64,000 nucleotides of DNA. Origin: Cyclobacteriaceae bacterium. Its GTDB lineage: Bacteria > Bacteroidota > Bacteroidia > Cytophagales > Cyclobacteriaceae. The position numbers and the translations under genes were made by a program. The DNA is taken from the NCBI GenBank assembly GCA_016787565.1, contig JAEUUG010000003.1:558001-622000 (forward strand), in the 5' to 3' direction. The notes under the pieces are model-generated. The model was not told the origin of the DNA, did not search any database, and saw nothing but the letters and a program-made list of their open reading frames with translations. This document shows positions 17,445 to 28,576 of the stretch, piece after piece; position 1 is the first letter of the stretch, and every line of letters starts with the position of its first letter.

Positions 17445-18224
17445 TCATTTCCGGGTCAGGGAACTTTGCGTAGTTTCCCATTCCCGCCAATACTTCCGAA
17501 GGAGTTTAATATCCTCTTCGATACACGGGTAATGTTCATCTCGCACTGGCAGGTTTGGTAATTTCCCTGCAGCCAATTCTGCTGTGGCTAATCCGCCTGT
17601 CCACTCAAAGTGACCGGGATCATACGGATGCCGCCACCTTCCGCCCCAGCGGAGACCAAGTTTTTCACCAACTATTCCGATGCGCTGCCACAGCATCTTG
17701 TTGTCCCAAACAGCCACCGAGTCAACGATAGGAACTACATCAATGGCAAGGCCATATTGATGTTTTGATTTACCAGCACCTGAGCGGGTATATTTTTTAC
17801 CCATGCTTTGGTATTCGTGTTGTTTAGCATGTGTGCGATACGTTTCGACAATCGCAAGCTCAATTCCTTTTGCACGACATGTACGGATGAGCTCCAAAAT
17901 TCGGTCTCGGAAATAAGGATGAAGGGCATTTACTTCCGTGATCATCGGCAAGCTTCCGCGATTTTTTCCGTAAGTGTAGTTATCTACAGTACGCCAGTTT
18001 TTCCAACCATCAATAGTGTCAATTTCAATTTTAAGTTCTGGTTCAGCCTTGTTCAGGATGGCATTGATCGCAACTTGCGAAAGCGTATCTGTTACAGTCT
18101 CATCCCAGGAAAGGTCTCCATGAACACGGCAGTCGTAAGGTTCAAAAAGATTCATTTGGGCGAAGGCCGAACCGCTCAGGAGTGCGAGCAAGCTAATCAC
18201 GAGGGTTTTTAAGTAAAGACTCAT
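17445..18224 (-). CDS. M15 family peptidase (D,D-carboxypeptidase or L-alanyl-D-glutamate endopeptidase type)
   Basis: A 259-residue protein from the ATG at 18224 (MSLYLKTLVISLLALLSGSAF), which gives a clean signal peptide; the in-frame ATG 24 bases earlier is less likely. The zinc-site motifs of M15/VanY/CwlK peptidases are present: SKHQYGLAIDVVP (first His and Asp ligands) and HPYDPGHFEWTGG (second His). Also typical is LAIVETYRTHAKQHEYQSMG. It acts on peptidoglycan peptides in the periplasm. Bond specificity cannot be read directly. Confidence 0.88.
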   Translation of the reverse strand: MSLYLKTLVISLLALLSGSAFAQMNLFEPYDCRVHGDLSWDETVTDTLSQVAINAILNKAEPELKIEIDTIDGWKNWRTVDNYTYGKNRGSLPMITEVNALHPYFRDRILELIRTCRAKGIELAIVETYRTHAKQHEYQSMGKKYTRSGAGKSKHQYGLAIDVVPIVDSVAVWDNKMLWQRIGIVGEKLGLRWGGRWRHPYDPGHFEWTGGLATAELAAGKLPNLPVRDEHYPCIEEDIKLLRKYWREWETTQSSLTRK

Positions 18225-18284
18225 GTATCCAAAAAAAGGAAAGTGCAAACTTATGATTTTTAATGGAGTATCGAAAATTCGAGA

Positions 18285-18962
18285 TTAGACCCGAAGTGAT
18301 GAAAGTCCGCCATCCCCATGCATAATCTGTCCTGTTATCCACGCGGATCGGGTTGAAAGCAAAAATTCAGCGGCTTCTGCCATATCGCGCGGTTCACCAA
18401 CACGCTTCAGCGGATGCCTGTCGGCTGATACTCTTTGCTTTTCAGGAGTGGATAACAGTTTAGCGGCAAGGGGAGTATTAGTAAGCGAAGGCGCAATGGC
18501 GTTAACCCGAATACCTGGAGCAAGTTCTGCAGCTAATGATTTTGTAAGACCTTCAATAGCACCTTTCGCAACTGCAACGGAAGTATGGAATGGCATACCT
18601 TGTTGAACGGCAACTGTGCTAAACAATACGATTGATGAGTGAGGTGATTTTTTTAACAAGGGCAAGGTTGCACGGATCGACCGGATAGCACCTAAAACGT
18701 GCAGGTTGAAATCATCTGTAAATTCCTGATCGGTTAACCGTTGAAAAGGTTTCAGGTTAATACTACCCGGACAGTATACAAGTCCGTCTACAGTATCCGG
18801 AAGTGTCGTTATATTGAGTTCATCCGTTGTAGCATCAAACTGAATATCGGCATTTGCGCGCGATGCCGTTATTATATGATGATCGTTTTGTCTTAACAGG
18901 TCAGTGAGTTGTTTTCCAATACCTGAGCTTCCTCCGATGATGAGATAATTTTTTTGTGCCAT
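18285..18962 (-). CDS. Short-chain dehydrogenase/reductase family protein, atypical active site
   Basis: A 225-residue Rossmann protein from the ATG at 18962 (MAQKNYLIIGGSSGIGKQ); the upstream ATG at 19004 adds 14 unlikely residues. The cofactor motif is GGSSGIG. The Ser of the triad is present (VLFSTVAVQQG). Where classical SDRs have YxxxK, the sequence reads SVAVAKGAIEG, so Val replaces the catalytic Tyr. The C-terminal signature GEPRDMAEAAEFLLSTRSAW is normal. Either the chemistry is altered or the protein is not a dehydrogenase. The substrate is unknown. Confidence 0.85.
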   Translation of the reverse strand: MAQKNYLIIGGSSGIGKQLTDLLRQNDHHIITASRANADIQFDATTDELNITTLPDTVDGLVYCPGSINLKPFQRLTDQEFTDDFNLHVLGAIRSIRATLPLLKKSPHSSIVLFSTVAVQQGMPFHTSVAVAKGAIEGLTKSLAAELAPGIRVNAIAPSLTNTPLAAKLLSTPEKQRVSADRHPLKRVGEPRDMAEAAEFLLSTRSAWITGQIMHGDGGLSSLRV

Positions 18963-19065
18963 GTCAGATGAACAGAACGATTGGGAAAATGTTTCCGGAG
19001 TCATTCCAAAAATGACGCATCATTGCTATCATGTATTAACAGGAGAAGAATGCCTCCAGTAAGTG

Positions 19066-19094
19066 AAAAAGAAAAGCCGCCCGGTGGGAGCGGC
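19066..19094 (-). terminator. Intrinsic terminator of pckA
   Basis: On the minus strand a GCCGC / GCGGC stem with a CG-rich 9-base loop is followed by TTTTCTTTTT. It lies 27 bases after the pckA stop. Confidence 0.85.
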
Positions 19095-19120
19095 CTTTTA
19101 GAATAAAACCAACCGTATGA

Positions 19121-20734
19121 TTACGCATGCATTTTTATATGAGGCGCACCGGCCAGGATTTCGTCATTGGCAAAGGCTGCAAACTTTTCAAAGTTTTGCA
19201 GGAAAGAATTAGCTAAATGATTCGCTTTCGTATCGTAGGCATCTTTATCAGTCCAGGTATTTCGGGGATTCAGTACTTCAGCAGGAACATTAGGGCAAGA
19301 TGCAGGCATCGACACACCAAAAATATCATGATGCTCATACCCAACATGATCAAGCTCACCATCTAATGCTGCCGTGATCAATGCGCGCGTAATCGTTAGA
19401 CTCATGCGGTGACCTTCTCCATAGGAACCTCCAGACCAACCCGTGTTTACCAGCCATACATTTACATTCGCCTCTTTCATTTTCTTGCTGAGCATCTCGG
19501 CATAGCGCGTTGGATGCAACGGCATAAAGGGTGCACCAAAACAGGCAGAGAACGTCATGGTTGGCTCTGTAACACCAGCTTCAGTTCCGGCAACACGCGC
19601 TGTATATCCGCTGATGAAATGAAAAGCCGCCTGACCGGGTGTTAAGCGGGCAATCGGTGGCAATACGCCATACGCATCACATGTCAGGAAGAAGATGTTC
19701 GTTGGATTTTTGCCCAGGGAGGGAACTGCAATGTTTTGGATGTAATCAATCGGATAGCTTACCCGGGTATTCTCTGTTTTTGACCCGTCCGAAAAATCAA
19801 CTTCATTTTTACCGGGTTTGAAACCTACATTTTCCAAAATAGCTCCCGATTTAATGGCGCGAAAAATATCGGGTTCTTTTTCTTCTGTTAGGTCGATGGT
19901 CTTGGCATAACAACCTCCTTCGAAATTGAAGATCACATTATCAGGCGTCCAGCCATGTTCATCATCACCAATTAATTTCCGGTTCCGATCGGCCGATAAG
20001 GTTGTTTTACCTGTTCCCGAAAGGCCAAAGAAAATTGCAGTATCGCCTTGTCGACCGGTATTGGCCGAGCAATGCATGGCTAGAACATCGCGCTGATGCG
20101 GAAGGATAAAGTTGAGTACAGAGAATACACCTTTCTTGATTTCACCGGTGTAGCCACTTCCACCGATTAAAATAATTTTCCGCTTGAAGTCGATGATGGA
20201 AAAATTATGTTGCCGTGTTCCATCTTCTTCCGGATTCGCATGGAAACCGGGCGCATTCAGAATATGCCATTCCGGAATGAAAGTATTGAGTTCGTGTACC
20301 GGTGGCCGAAGAAACATGTTGTAGACAAATAAATTCGACCAGGCATACTCATTCAGTACGCGAATGTTCAGACGGTAGCGTTGGTCAGCGCAGGCATAAG
20401 CATCGCGCACAAAAAACTCTTTGCCATCAAAATAGTGGATCATCTTGCGGTAGAGCCGGTCGAACTTATCCGGGTCAAAAGGGATGTTGAAGTTGTTCCA
20501 CCAAACGCTATTGGCCGTCACTTCATCTTTCACAATAAACTTGTCTTTAGGCGAACGCCCGGTAAACTCACCAGTGTCGATGGCGATTGCACCGTAAGAT
20601 GTAACCGTTGCCTGGCCAGCCTTCACCGCCATGGAAGCAAGTTGATGAGGTGGCAGGTTCCAATGTGCCTTGCCTTCTTCAATACCGAGATCAGTGACCG
20701 AGGCATTAGCCGGTCGAATTCCGAATTCCTGCAT
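19121..20734 (-). CDS. pckA: Phosphoenolpyruvate carboxykinase (ATP)
   Basis: A 537-residue enzyme converting oxaloacetate plus ATP to phosphoenolpyruvate, the entry step of gluconeogenesis. The ATP-form kinase loop is GLSGTGKTTLSAD, followed by LIGDDEHGWTPDNVIFNFEG (metal and nucleotide binding). EFTGRSPKDKFIV (substrate Arg) is near the N-terminus, and FISGYTARVAGTEAGVTEP near residue 375. Length and motifs match the ATP-dependent family, not the GTP form. It is monocistronic with its own terminator, and its start faces the POT transporter across 189 bases that would hold both promoters. Confidence 0.98.
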   Translation of the reverse strand: MQEFGIRPANASVTDLGIEEGKAHWNLPPHQLASMAVKAGQATVTSYGAIAIDTGEFTGRSPKDKFIVKDEVTANSVWWNNFNIPFDPDKFDRLYRKMIHYFDGKEFFVRDAYACADQRYRLNIRVLNEYAWSNLFVYNMFLRPPVHELNTFIPEWHILNAPGFHANPEEDGTRQHNFSIIDFKRKIILIGGSGYTGEIKKGVFSVLNFILPHQRDVLAMHCSANTGRQGDTAIFFGLSGTGKTTLSADRNRKLIGDDEHGWTPDNVIFNFEGGCYAKTIDLTEEKEPDIFRAIKSGAILENVGFKPGKNEVDFSDGSKTENTRVSYPIDYIQNIAVPSLGKNPTNIFFLTCDAYGVLPPIARLTPGQAAFHFISGYTARVAGTEAGVTEPTMTFSACFGAPFMPLHPTRYAEMLSKKMKEANVNVWLVNTGWSGGSYGEGHRMSLTITRALITAALDGELDHVGYEHHDIFGVSMPASCPNVPAEVLNPRNTWTDKDAYDTKANHLANSFLQNFEKFAAFANDEILAGAPHIKMHA

Positions 20735-20923
20735 GGTAAATAGGTTAATGAGTGATGCAAATTTAGTTCATTTCTGATCGTTTCAATCGTTTGCGCTTTG
20801 ATTTTTTTGTTTTCTTTGTGTGAACGGACACATTTGCGAAAATGGATTTAAGGGCATACTTTGACTCCGTTTTAAAATTTCCTTTGGTTTATTTTTTTAT
20901 CGTGCGAATAGATTTTTTCATAA

Positions 20924-22423
20924 ATGAGTTTTGACAAGAGTTTCTTCGGTCATCCCCGTGGTTTGGCAACACTTTTTTTTACTGAAATGTGGGAGCGATT
21001 TAGCTACTACGGAATGCGCGCGCTGCTCTTATTGTTTATGGTTGCATCGGTGGAAGATGGTGGAATGGGCCTTGATGAGAAAACCGGTGGTGCCGTTTAT
21101 GGACTTTATACCATGTTTGTTTATTTACTGGCGCTTCCTGGCGGCTGGCTGGCTGACAAGTTTTTTGGATTACGGAAATCCATTTTTTATGGAGCTTGTA
21201 TCATCACCCTTGGGCATATAACCCTTGCGTTCTCATCGAATGAGACTTTCTTTCTGGGGTTGCTCTTTATTGTTATCGGTACGGGAATGCTGAAACCTAA
21301 CATCAGCAGTTTGGTGGGTGAACTCTATCCAACTGCAGAACAGGCAAAGCGGGATGCAGGATTCTCCATTTTCTTTATGGGTATTAACCTGGGGGCTTTT
21401 ATCTCGCCATTGATCACCAGTTATCTGGGTGAAAAAATTGACTGGCATTATGGCTTTGGAGCAGCCGGACTTGGTATGTTCTTAGGCATCATTCAATTTA
21501 AGCTGACAGAAAAGTATTTAGGAACCGCTGGACTGGAGCCTGCAAGACTGAATGACCCAGTAGTGCAGCAACAACGCGATCGAAACATTAAGATCGGATT
21601 GTGGACAATTGGATTGTCGCTAGTTGTTTTGGTTGCTTTACTGTTCACAAGAATACTTGTCATTGATCCCCTGAAGATAGCTCAGGCTTCCACCTATTTT
21701 ATCAGCGGAAGCGTGGTGCTGTATTTTCTTTACCTTTTCCTGATTGAAAAACTTTCGGTTGATGAGAAAAAGAAGATGGGAGTAATTGCCATTTTCTTTC
21801 TTGCCTCCACCATGTTCTATGGAGGCTATGAGCAACAGGGTTCTTCCTTGAATCTGTTTGCGTTGCGGTATACAGACAGGATGATTTTCGGATGGGAAAT
21901 GCCTGCCGGTTATTTTCAATCTGTGCCAGCCGTTTTTGTCATTATTTTCTCTTTGGCATTTGCGTGGCTATGGGTATGGCTGGCAAAGCGCAACCTGAAT
22001 CCGATCACACCGGCCAAATTAGCCCTGGGCCTTATCTTTATGGGGCTCGGGTATGCCGTGATGATGTGGGCATCCACCATTGTGGTAGCGGGAAATAAAG
22101 CATTGCCATCCTGGCTTATTGTGACGTACCTGTTGCATACGTTTGGTGAGATTTGTCTTTACCCGGTAGGCATGAGTGCTGTTACTAAACTTTCCCCGCA
22201 GCGTCTTGTGGGACAAATGATGGGTATATGGTTCATGTCACTGGCGCTAGGGAATTTGAGCGCAGGATTATTTGCCGGGGAATTTGATGATGCCGTTATT
22301 GCGGCCAATCCACAATTACTAATTGACTTGTTTTGGGTCGTGGTAAAAGTGATGATGGTAGCCGGGCTGATCATCTTACTTTTCAGTAAACAAATCCGCA
22401 AATGGATGGGCAACATTCAATAA
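20924..22423 (+). CDS. POT family proton-dependent di/tripeptide transporter
   Basis: A 499-residue MFS-type inner-membrane symporter with about 14 hydrophobic helices. The family signature ExxERFxYYG is present as FTEMWERFSYYGMRALLLLF in helix 1. GTGMLKPNISSLVGELYP and DAGFSIFFMGINLGAF match the PTR2 motifs, and FGEICLYPVGMSAVTKLSP matches the C-terminal motif. It imports small peptides with protons. It lies 32 bases upstream of the OPT transporter, which suggests a peptide-uptake operon. Confidence 0.95.
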   Translation: MSFDKSFFGHPRGLATLFFTEMWERFSYYGMRALLLLFMVASVEDGGMGLDEKTGGAVYGLYTMFVYLLALPGGWLADKFFGLRKSIFYGACIITLGHITLAFSSNETFFLGLLFIVIGTGMLKPNISSLVGELYPTAEQAKRDAGFSIFFMGINLGAFISPLITSYLGEKIDWHYGFGAAGLGMFLGIIQFKLTEKYLGTAGLEPARLNDPVVQQQRDRNIKIGLWTIGLSLVVLVALLFTRILVIDPLKIAQASTYFISGSVVLYFLYLFLIEKLSVDEKKKMGVIAIFFLASTMFYGGYEQQGSSLNLFALRYTDRMIFGWEMPAGYFQSVPAVFVIIFSLAFAWLWVWLAKRNLNPITPAKLALGLIFMGLGYAVMMWASTIVVAGNKALPSWLIVTYLLHTFGEICLYPVGMSAVTKLSPQRLVGQMMGIWFMSLALGNLSAGLFAGEFDDAVIAANPQLLIDLFWVVVKVMMVAGLIILLFSKQIRKWMGNIQ

Positions 22424-22455
22424 ATTGAAACCTCATTAACCTAAACCTATATTTC

Positions 22456-24498
22456 ATGGAATCAAGTAAATTGTTTAAGCCCTACATAGCACCCGAGCAA
22501 AACATTGCGGAATTTACCGTGAAGTCTGTTGTATTTGGTTCCTTATTCGGAATTCTGTTCGGATGTTCAACAGTGTATCTAGCCTTAAAAGCCGGACTTA
22601 CAGTTTCGGCCTCAATCCCGATTGCTGTAATTGCTATCACGCTGGGGCGTAAATTCTTAAAGACTACCATTCTTGAAAATAATATCATCCAAACAACGGG
22701 CTCGGCTGGTGAGTCGATTGCCGCAGGAGTTGTGTTTACGTTACCTGGATTTTTATTTCTATCACCCGGAGAAAATGGTGTCAGTGTAGGAGAAAGTTAT
22801 TTCAACTATTTAACCATCCTCATTCTGGCGGCCTTCGGAGGTGTGTTGGGTACGTTGATGATGATTCCTCTGCGCAGATCGCTCATTGTAAAAGAGCATG
22901 AAACCCTGCCCTATCCGGAAGGAACGGCCTGTGCTTCGGTATTGCAGGCAGGAGAGAAGGGAGGCGTTTTTGCGGCCACCGCTTTTATGGGAATGGGTAT
23001 TGCTATGGCCTATGCCATTCTTCAAAAAGTATTTCATGTTATTGCCGAAACACCGGCATTCATTACCAGCCAAACCAATAAGTTCTGGCCTTCAGCAACT
23101 ACCAATGCTGAAATTACTCCAGAGTATCTTGGTGTAGGATACATCATCGGACCAAAAATAGGTGGTGTGTTGGTGGCCGGTTCTGTGTTGGCCTGGTGGG
23201 CGATTATTCCATTGTTGGCTACGCTTGTTCCGTTTGAACAAGTAGCGCATCAACTGGTAACGTTAGGGTATTTAGCCGATATCAATGCAGCGGGGGGCAA
23301 AGGCAATTGGGATCCCATTGCGAAAACTTTTGCCAATCCATCCAGTGCCTTATATTTTGCTTACATCCGTCAGATTGGCGCAGGCGCTGTAGCAGCCGGT
23401 GGATTTATTACGCTGATGAAAACTATTCCTACTATCGTGAGTTCGTTTCGCGATAGCGTTGCATCACTGAAGGAGAAAAGTGAAGCGGGGATTTTGCGTA
23501 CAGAGCGAGATTTGTCTTTTAAGGTAGTCATCTTCGGCAGCATTGCACTGGTAGCTTTAGTAGCTGTTTTGCCACAGATACCGGGAGAGAACCTTCTTCA
23601 GAAATTATTGATTGGCGTACTCATTATCATCTTCGGCTTTTTCTTTGTTACCGTAGCCAGCAGAATTGTTGGTCTTGTCGGATCCAGTAACAGTCCGATT
23701 TCAGGAATGACCATTGCTACCCTGATGGGAACCTGTTTGATTTTTACAGCCATTGGATGGAGCGGAAAAGTATACGAACCGCTGGCTTTAGTAGTAGGAG
23801 GCATGATTTGCATTGCTGCAGCTAATGCAGGAGCAACATCGCAAGATCTAAAGACAGGATATATTGTCGGGGCTACACCGCGCTATCAGCAATTAGCATT
23901 GTTTATCGGGGCCATCGTTTCATCTATTGCGATTGGTATTGTGGTCAAAGTATTGGATACACCTACTGCAGATATGGCAGCCCAGGGCATAAAGCACGCC
24001 ATTGGAAGCGAGCGTTACGCTGCTCCTCAGGCTACGCTCATGGCCACCCTCGCAAAAGGTATCTTGTCTTTCAATCTTGATTGGCAATTTGTGATGGTCG
24101 GTGTGTTTATCGCTGTCATGATTGAGTTGTGCGGAATTAAAGCATTAGCCTTTGCTATTGGTTTGTATCTGCCCTTATCTACAACACTTCCAATTTTCAT
24201 TGGAGGCGCTATCAAAGGATTTGTTGATTGGAGAACCACGAAGAAAGGCGAGGAAAAGCAAGATGAGGAATTGGGCAGAGGCAGTTTATTTGCTACAGGC
24301 TTGATTGCCGGAGGAGCATTGGCCGGTGTAATTGTTGCACTGCTCAGCGTAAACGATACGATCTTTACGGCTATGAAAAAAATCAGTGCTGAGCATTTCT
24401 TGTCCGATTTATTAGGAGCAGGTGGTTATGCAATATTGGGTGTTCTCTTCTTTGTTTCAATGGCCACCATGTTGTATCGACTGGCGATGAAGAAGTAA
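22456..24498 (+). CDS. OPT family oligopeptide transporter
   Basis: A 680-residue inner-membrane protein with 14-16 predicted helices. OPT-type features are ALKAGLTVSASIPIAVIAI near residue 45, a conserved NNIIQTTGSAGESIAAG motif near 75, PYPEGTACASVLQAGEKGG near 155, and SNSPISGMTIATLM near 415. It imports oligopeptides or possibly metal-chelate peptides. It is probably co-transcribed with the POT gene. A strong terminator lies 32 bases after its stop. Confidence 0.94.
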   Translation: MESSKLFKPYIAPEQNIAEFTVKSVVFGSLFGILFGCSTVYLALKAGLTVSASIPIAVIAITLGRKFLKTTILENNIIQTTGSAGESIAAGVVFTLPGFLFLSPGENGVSVGESYFNYLTILILAAFGGVLGTLMMIPLRRSLIVKEHETLPYPEGTACASVLQAGEKGGVFAATAFMGMGIAMAYAILQKVFHVIAETPAFITSQTNKFWPSATTNAEITPEYLGVGYIIGPKIGGVLVAGSVLAWWAIIPLLATLVPFEQVAHQLVTLGYLADINAAGGKGNWDPIAKTFANPSSALYFAYIRQIGAGAVAAGGFITLMKTIPTIVSSFRDSVASLKEKSEAGILRTERDLSFKVVIFGSIALVALVAVLPQIPGENLLQKLLIGVLIIIFGFFFVTVASRIVGLVGSSNSPISGMTIATLMGTCLIFTAIGWSGKVYEPLALVVGGMICIAAANAGATSQDLKTGYIVGATPRYQQLALFIGAIVSSIAIGIVVKVLDTPTADMAAQGIKHAIGSERYAAPQATLMATLAKGILSFNLDWQFVMVGVFIAVMIELCGIKALAFAIGLYLPLSTTLPIFIGGAIKGFVDWRTTKKGEEKQDEELGRGSLFATGLIAGGALAGVIVALLSVNDTIFTAMKKISAEHFLSDLLGAGGYAILGVLFFVSMATMLYRLAMKK

Positions 24499-24529
24499 AA
24501 AATTTCTTTTTCACTTGCGCAGAATAGGA

Positions 24530-24559
24530 AGCCCGGCTGAAATAAGCCCGGGCTTTTTT
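24530..24559 (+). terminator. Intrinsic terminator of the POT-OPT operon
   Basis: The stem AGCCCGG / CCGGGCT with an 11-base loop is followed by six T bases. It touches the stop codon of the convergent lipoprotein gene at 24558. Confidence 0.85.
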
Positions 24560-25073
24560 ATGAAGTGTACTCCATTCGGTGCAGAATGGTTCCGGAAGTT
24601 TTATGAATGAGCAGGGTATGCCGTACCGGACTCTTCAGGCATTCATAATAATCAAATTCGAGTGGATTAATTTCCCAAAAAAAGGGCGCTGCTAAAATCT
24701 CTGCTTCTGGTAAAATTTTCTTTCCTGATAACGAAAAAGGAAAATTCATTTTGCGCGATAGTGTATCCGATAGTGTGTGATCAGGTTTGAAGGGCAAGGA
24801 AGCTACCATGCGGAGCACTTCGGCAGGGTTAGCCTTGTAACTGAAGTAGCATGTACTTCTGCCTGACGTGTAGGATACTTTTGTGCCGTTGATTTCTGTC
24901 AGAACAAGATTCGAAATATACTTGCCGGGAATGGTGTCATACAACGATATGGGCGCAATAACTGGTGTATTTTCTTCTTCGCTGGATAAGGCATTGACTT
25001 TGGTGGCCGGACTGCTGCACGCCATTGCCGATAAAATAAAAAGGGAGGGAAGCAGGCAGGTAAAAGACTTCAT
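24558..25073 (-). CDS. Lipoprotein of unknown function
   Basis: A 171-residue protein with a lipoprotein signal peptide (LLPSLFILSAMACSS, lipobox Cys19). The mature part holds GKYISNLVLTEINGTKVSY and two further Cys (in STCYFSY and YECLKSP) that could form a disulphide. No family recognised. Its start overlaps the TerB-like gene end by 4 bases (ATGA type), so translation is likely coupled. Confidence 0.7.
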   Translation of the reverse strand: MKSFTCLLPSLFILSAMACSSPATKVNALSSEEENTPVIAPISLYDTIPGKYISNLVLTEINGTKVSYTSGRSTCYFSYKANPAEVLRMVASLPFKPDHTLSDTLSRKMNFPFSLSGKKILPEAEILAAPFFWEINPLEFDYYECLKSPVRHTLLIHKTSGTILHRMEYTS

Positions 25074-25471
25074 GCACTTTTTACATCTTTACCCATTTCG
25101 ATAATATCCTTCAAGGCTTCGAGTGCCCTGGTTTCTGATTCATCAATCTTGCCATCGGCATTGATGATATCATAGAGATCTGTATATACCTTGTACTTTT
25201 GTGCAAACTTTACCTGGCTGAATTGCTCGAATGTGTCTTTGAATAATTCACCCAGTTTTGATTTATCAAACGCATTGTATTCTTTGATAGCAGCATATAG
25301 TTTTTTTTCGAAGTCTGTTTCCTTAGGATATAGCCTGTTCATTTTGTCGCGGATAACTTTCATTTCGGTGGGATGATAGTCGTTATCCACATTGGACATG
25401 TGTACATACAGGAAGAGGACGAAGTCAGCAAAGTTTTGGTGAATAACCATACGTTCGGGGATTGATGCCAC
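25070..25471 (-). CDS. TerB-like helical protein
   Basis: A 133-residue, all-helical, acidic protein. The C-terminal block YDIINADGKIDESETRALEAL is the recurrent D-G-x-I/x-E motif of TerB/DjlA-type domains, which bind divalent metal. The N-terminal part (FADFVLFLYVHMSNVDNDYH) repeats the same helix-acidic-loop pattern. Tellurite resistance is not implied: no terC, terD or terZ is nearby. It is coupled to the lipoprotein gene downstream. An alternative start is the ATG giving MVIHQNF, 7 residues in. Confidence 0.7.
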   Translation of the reverse strand: MASIPERMVIHQNFADFVLFLYVHMSNVDNDYHPTEMKVIRDKMNRLYPKETDFEKKLYAAIKEYNAFDKSKLGELFKDTFEQFSQVKFAQKYKVYTDLYDIINADGKIDESETRALEALKDIIEMGKDVKSA

Positions 25472-25542
25472 AAGTTAATAGAATCAGTATAACTTTTCCC
25501 TACGATTGCAGGGCGGATGTGTTTCACTAAGGGACCATTAAA

Positions 25543-25576
25543 AAAAAAGGCTTCACCTTGCGATGAAGCCTTTTTT
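25543..25576. terminator. Terminator after groEL
   Basis: The symmetric hairpin AAAAAAGGCTTCA / TGAAGCCTTTTTT with an 8-base loop lies 20 bases after the groEL stop. It has A and T tracts on both sides, so it can work on either strand and isolates groESL from the TerB-like gene. Confidence 0.92.
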
Positions 25577-25595
25577 ATCAATTTATTAGCCGGGA

Positions 25596-27535
<1,940 letters not shown>

Positions 27536-27580
27536 ATACGTATTAATTTTTAAGGTTGAACATTTTGACATGAACGGCTT

Positions 27581-27596
27581 AGCACCTATTATGCCA
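27581..27596 (-). promoter_or_regulatory. Candidate sigma-54 (-24/-12) promoter of groESL
   Basis: On the minus strand the sequence reads TGGCATAATAGGTGCT, which keeps the invariant GG-N10-GC spacing of RpoN promoters; the -12 element is GTGC instead of TTGC. It would start transcription about 35 bases before groES. Several CTGNCA motifs lie upstream, at about 27640-27810. This is inferred from consensus alone. Confidence 0.45.
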
Positions 27597-27859
27597 TCTG
27601 AGAAATGTGGAGTAAGAACGGACATTTTTTCAGTTTTCTGGCAGATTTTGGTCTTTTTCCAGGTCAATCATTCCCATTAAACCAGATGTGGCAGTGGTAA
27701 CGTTGGCAGAGGCCAGAACGTCAGGAAGTACAAATGTCAGAAAGCCAGCAAGGACAGTAAGGCGTAGCACCTGAGCCCATCCGGTTCCACATTTCTGACT
27801 TGACAGACTTTCACACTTCAAATGGATTCATTAAATTTTACAGCAAAAATTGTGAAAAA

Positions 27860-28576
27860 ATGGAAAAGTTATCGAAGGATTGGCTGACGCAAGGATTGAT
27901 CGATGCAGAATACAAGAAGTATGTATTGCTGGCTTACCTGAAAACAGTAAAACAATCATTTGGTCGGGTGGAACTGTACCCTTTTCTTGCTGATTTAATT
28001 TTCCATTACCGAAACATCATCGCGATTAAGGAAAATAAGGCGTTGATCCGAGAGTCATTCCCGAAAGAGATTTCACTAGAGGAATTTAAGAAACTTGAAC
28101 TCAGTTACCGCCAGATGATTGATGATGATATGGTGATGAGTGAGCTGGAGTCGATTATAGAATTCTCCATTCCGCATATGAAAGATTCACTCCAGGAAGG
28201 AACTGTGATTTATGAGTATGTGGAATCTAACTGCGAGATTGCGCCCATCGGGGTAACTCCATTGTATGCGAAAGAAGGTTATCTTTTTGTTAGTCAGCCT
28301 CCCGAAAAAGAAACGAATATTTATCGCTATCAGATGAGCATTTTTGAAGATAGCCAGGAGCAGTTAAGGAGTTTGAATACCGAATTCGTAGAGCGAGTTC
28401 CAAAGACTACCTTGAATACCTACGAGCGCATCAAACTGGATTTGATTAAGCGCTATCAAGACCTGCCCAATCCGGCAACATTCCTGATTTTATCCAAAAT
28501 GAAATTTCCATTTACGGAAACGCTCATGCCTGTGGCCAAGCGATTATTCGTAAAGCATATATCAACAGCTGTTTAA
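27860..28576 (+). CDS. Conserved hypothetical cytoplasmic protein
   Basis: A 238-residue soluble protein from the ATG at 27860 (MEKLSKDWLTQGLIDAEYKK); an upstream TTG would add 20 residues that are unlikely. It is mostly helical at the N-terminus (YVLLAYLKTVKQSFGRVELYP), then alpha/beta, with no signal peptide or membrane segment. I cannot name a family. Its stop codon overlaps the dapA stop by 4 bases from the opposite strand. Confidence 0.75.
   Translation: MEKLSKDWLTQGLIDAEYKKYVLLAYLKTVKQSFGRVELYPFLADLIFHYRNIIAIKENKALIRESFPKEISLEEFKKLELSYRQMIDDDMVMSELESIIEFSIPHMKDSLQEGTVIYEYVESNCEIAPIGVTPLYAKEGYLFVSQPPEKETNIYRYQMSIFEDSQEQLRSLNTEFVERVPKTTLNTYERIKLDLIKRYQDLPNPATFLILSKMKFPFTETLMPVAKRLFVKHISTAV

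Noticed and set aside
25070-25471. Tellurite resistance locus
   Set aside because: Only a TerB-like fold is present; no terC, terD or terZ partner genes are in the window.
27630-27821. 63-residue minus-strand frame with a signal-like segment (LRLTVLAGFLTFVLPDVLAS)
   Set aside because: It starts at a TTG, lies across the promoter-like array upstream of groES, and the same CTGNCA motifs generate the hydrophobic codons. Regulatory DNA explains it better.
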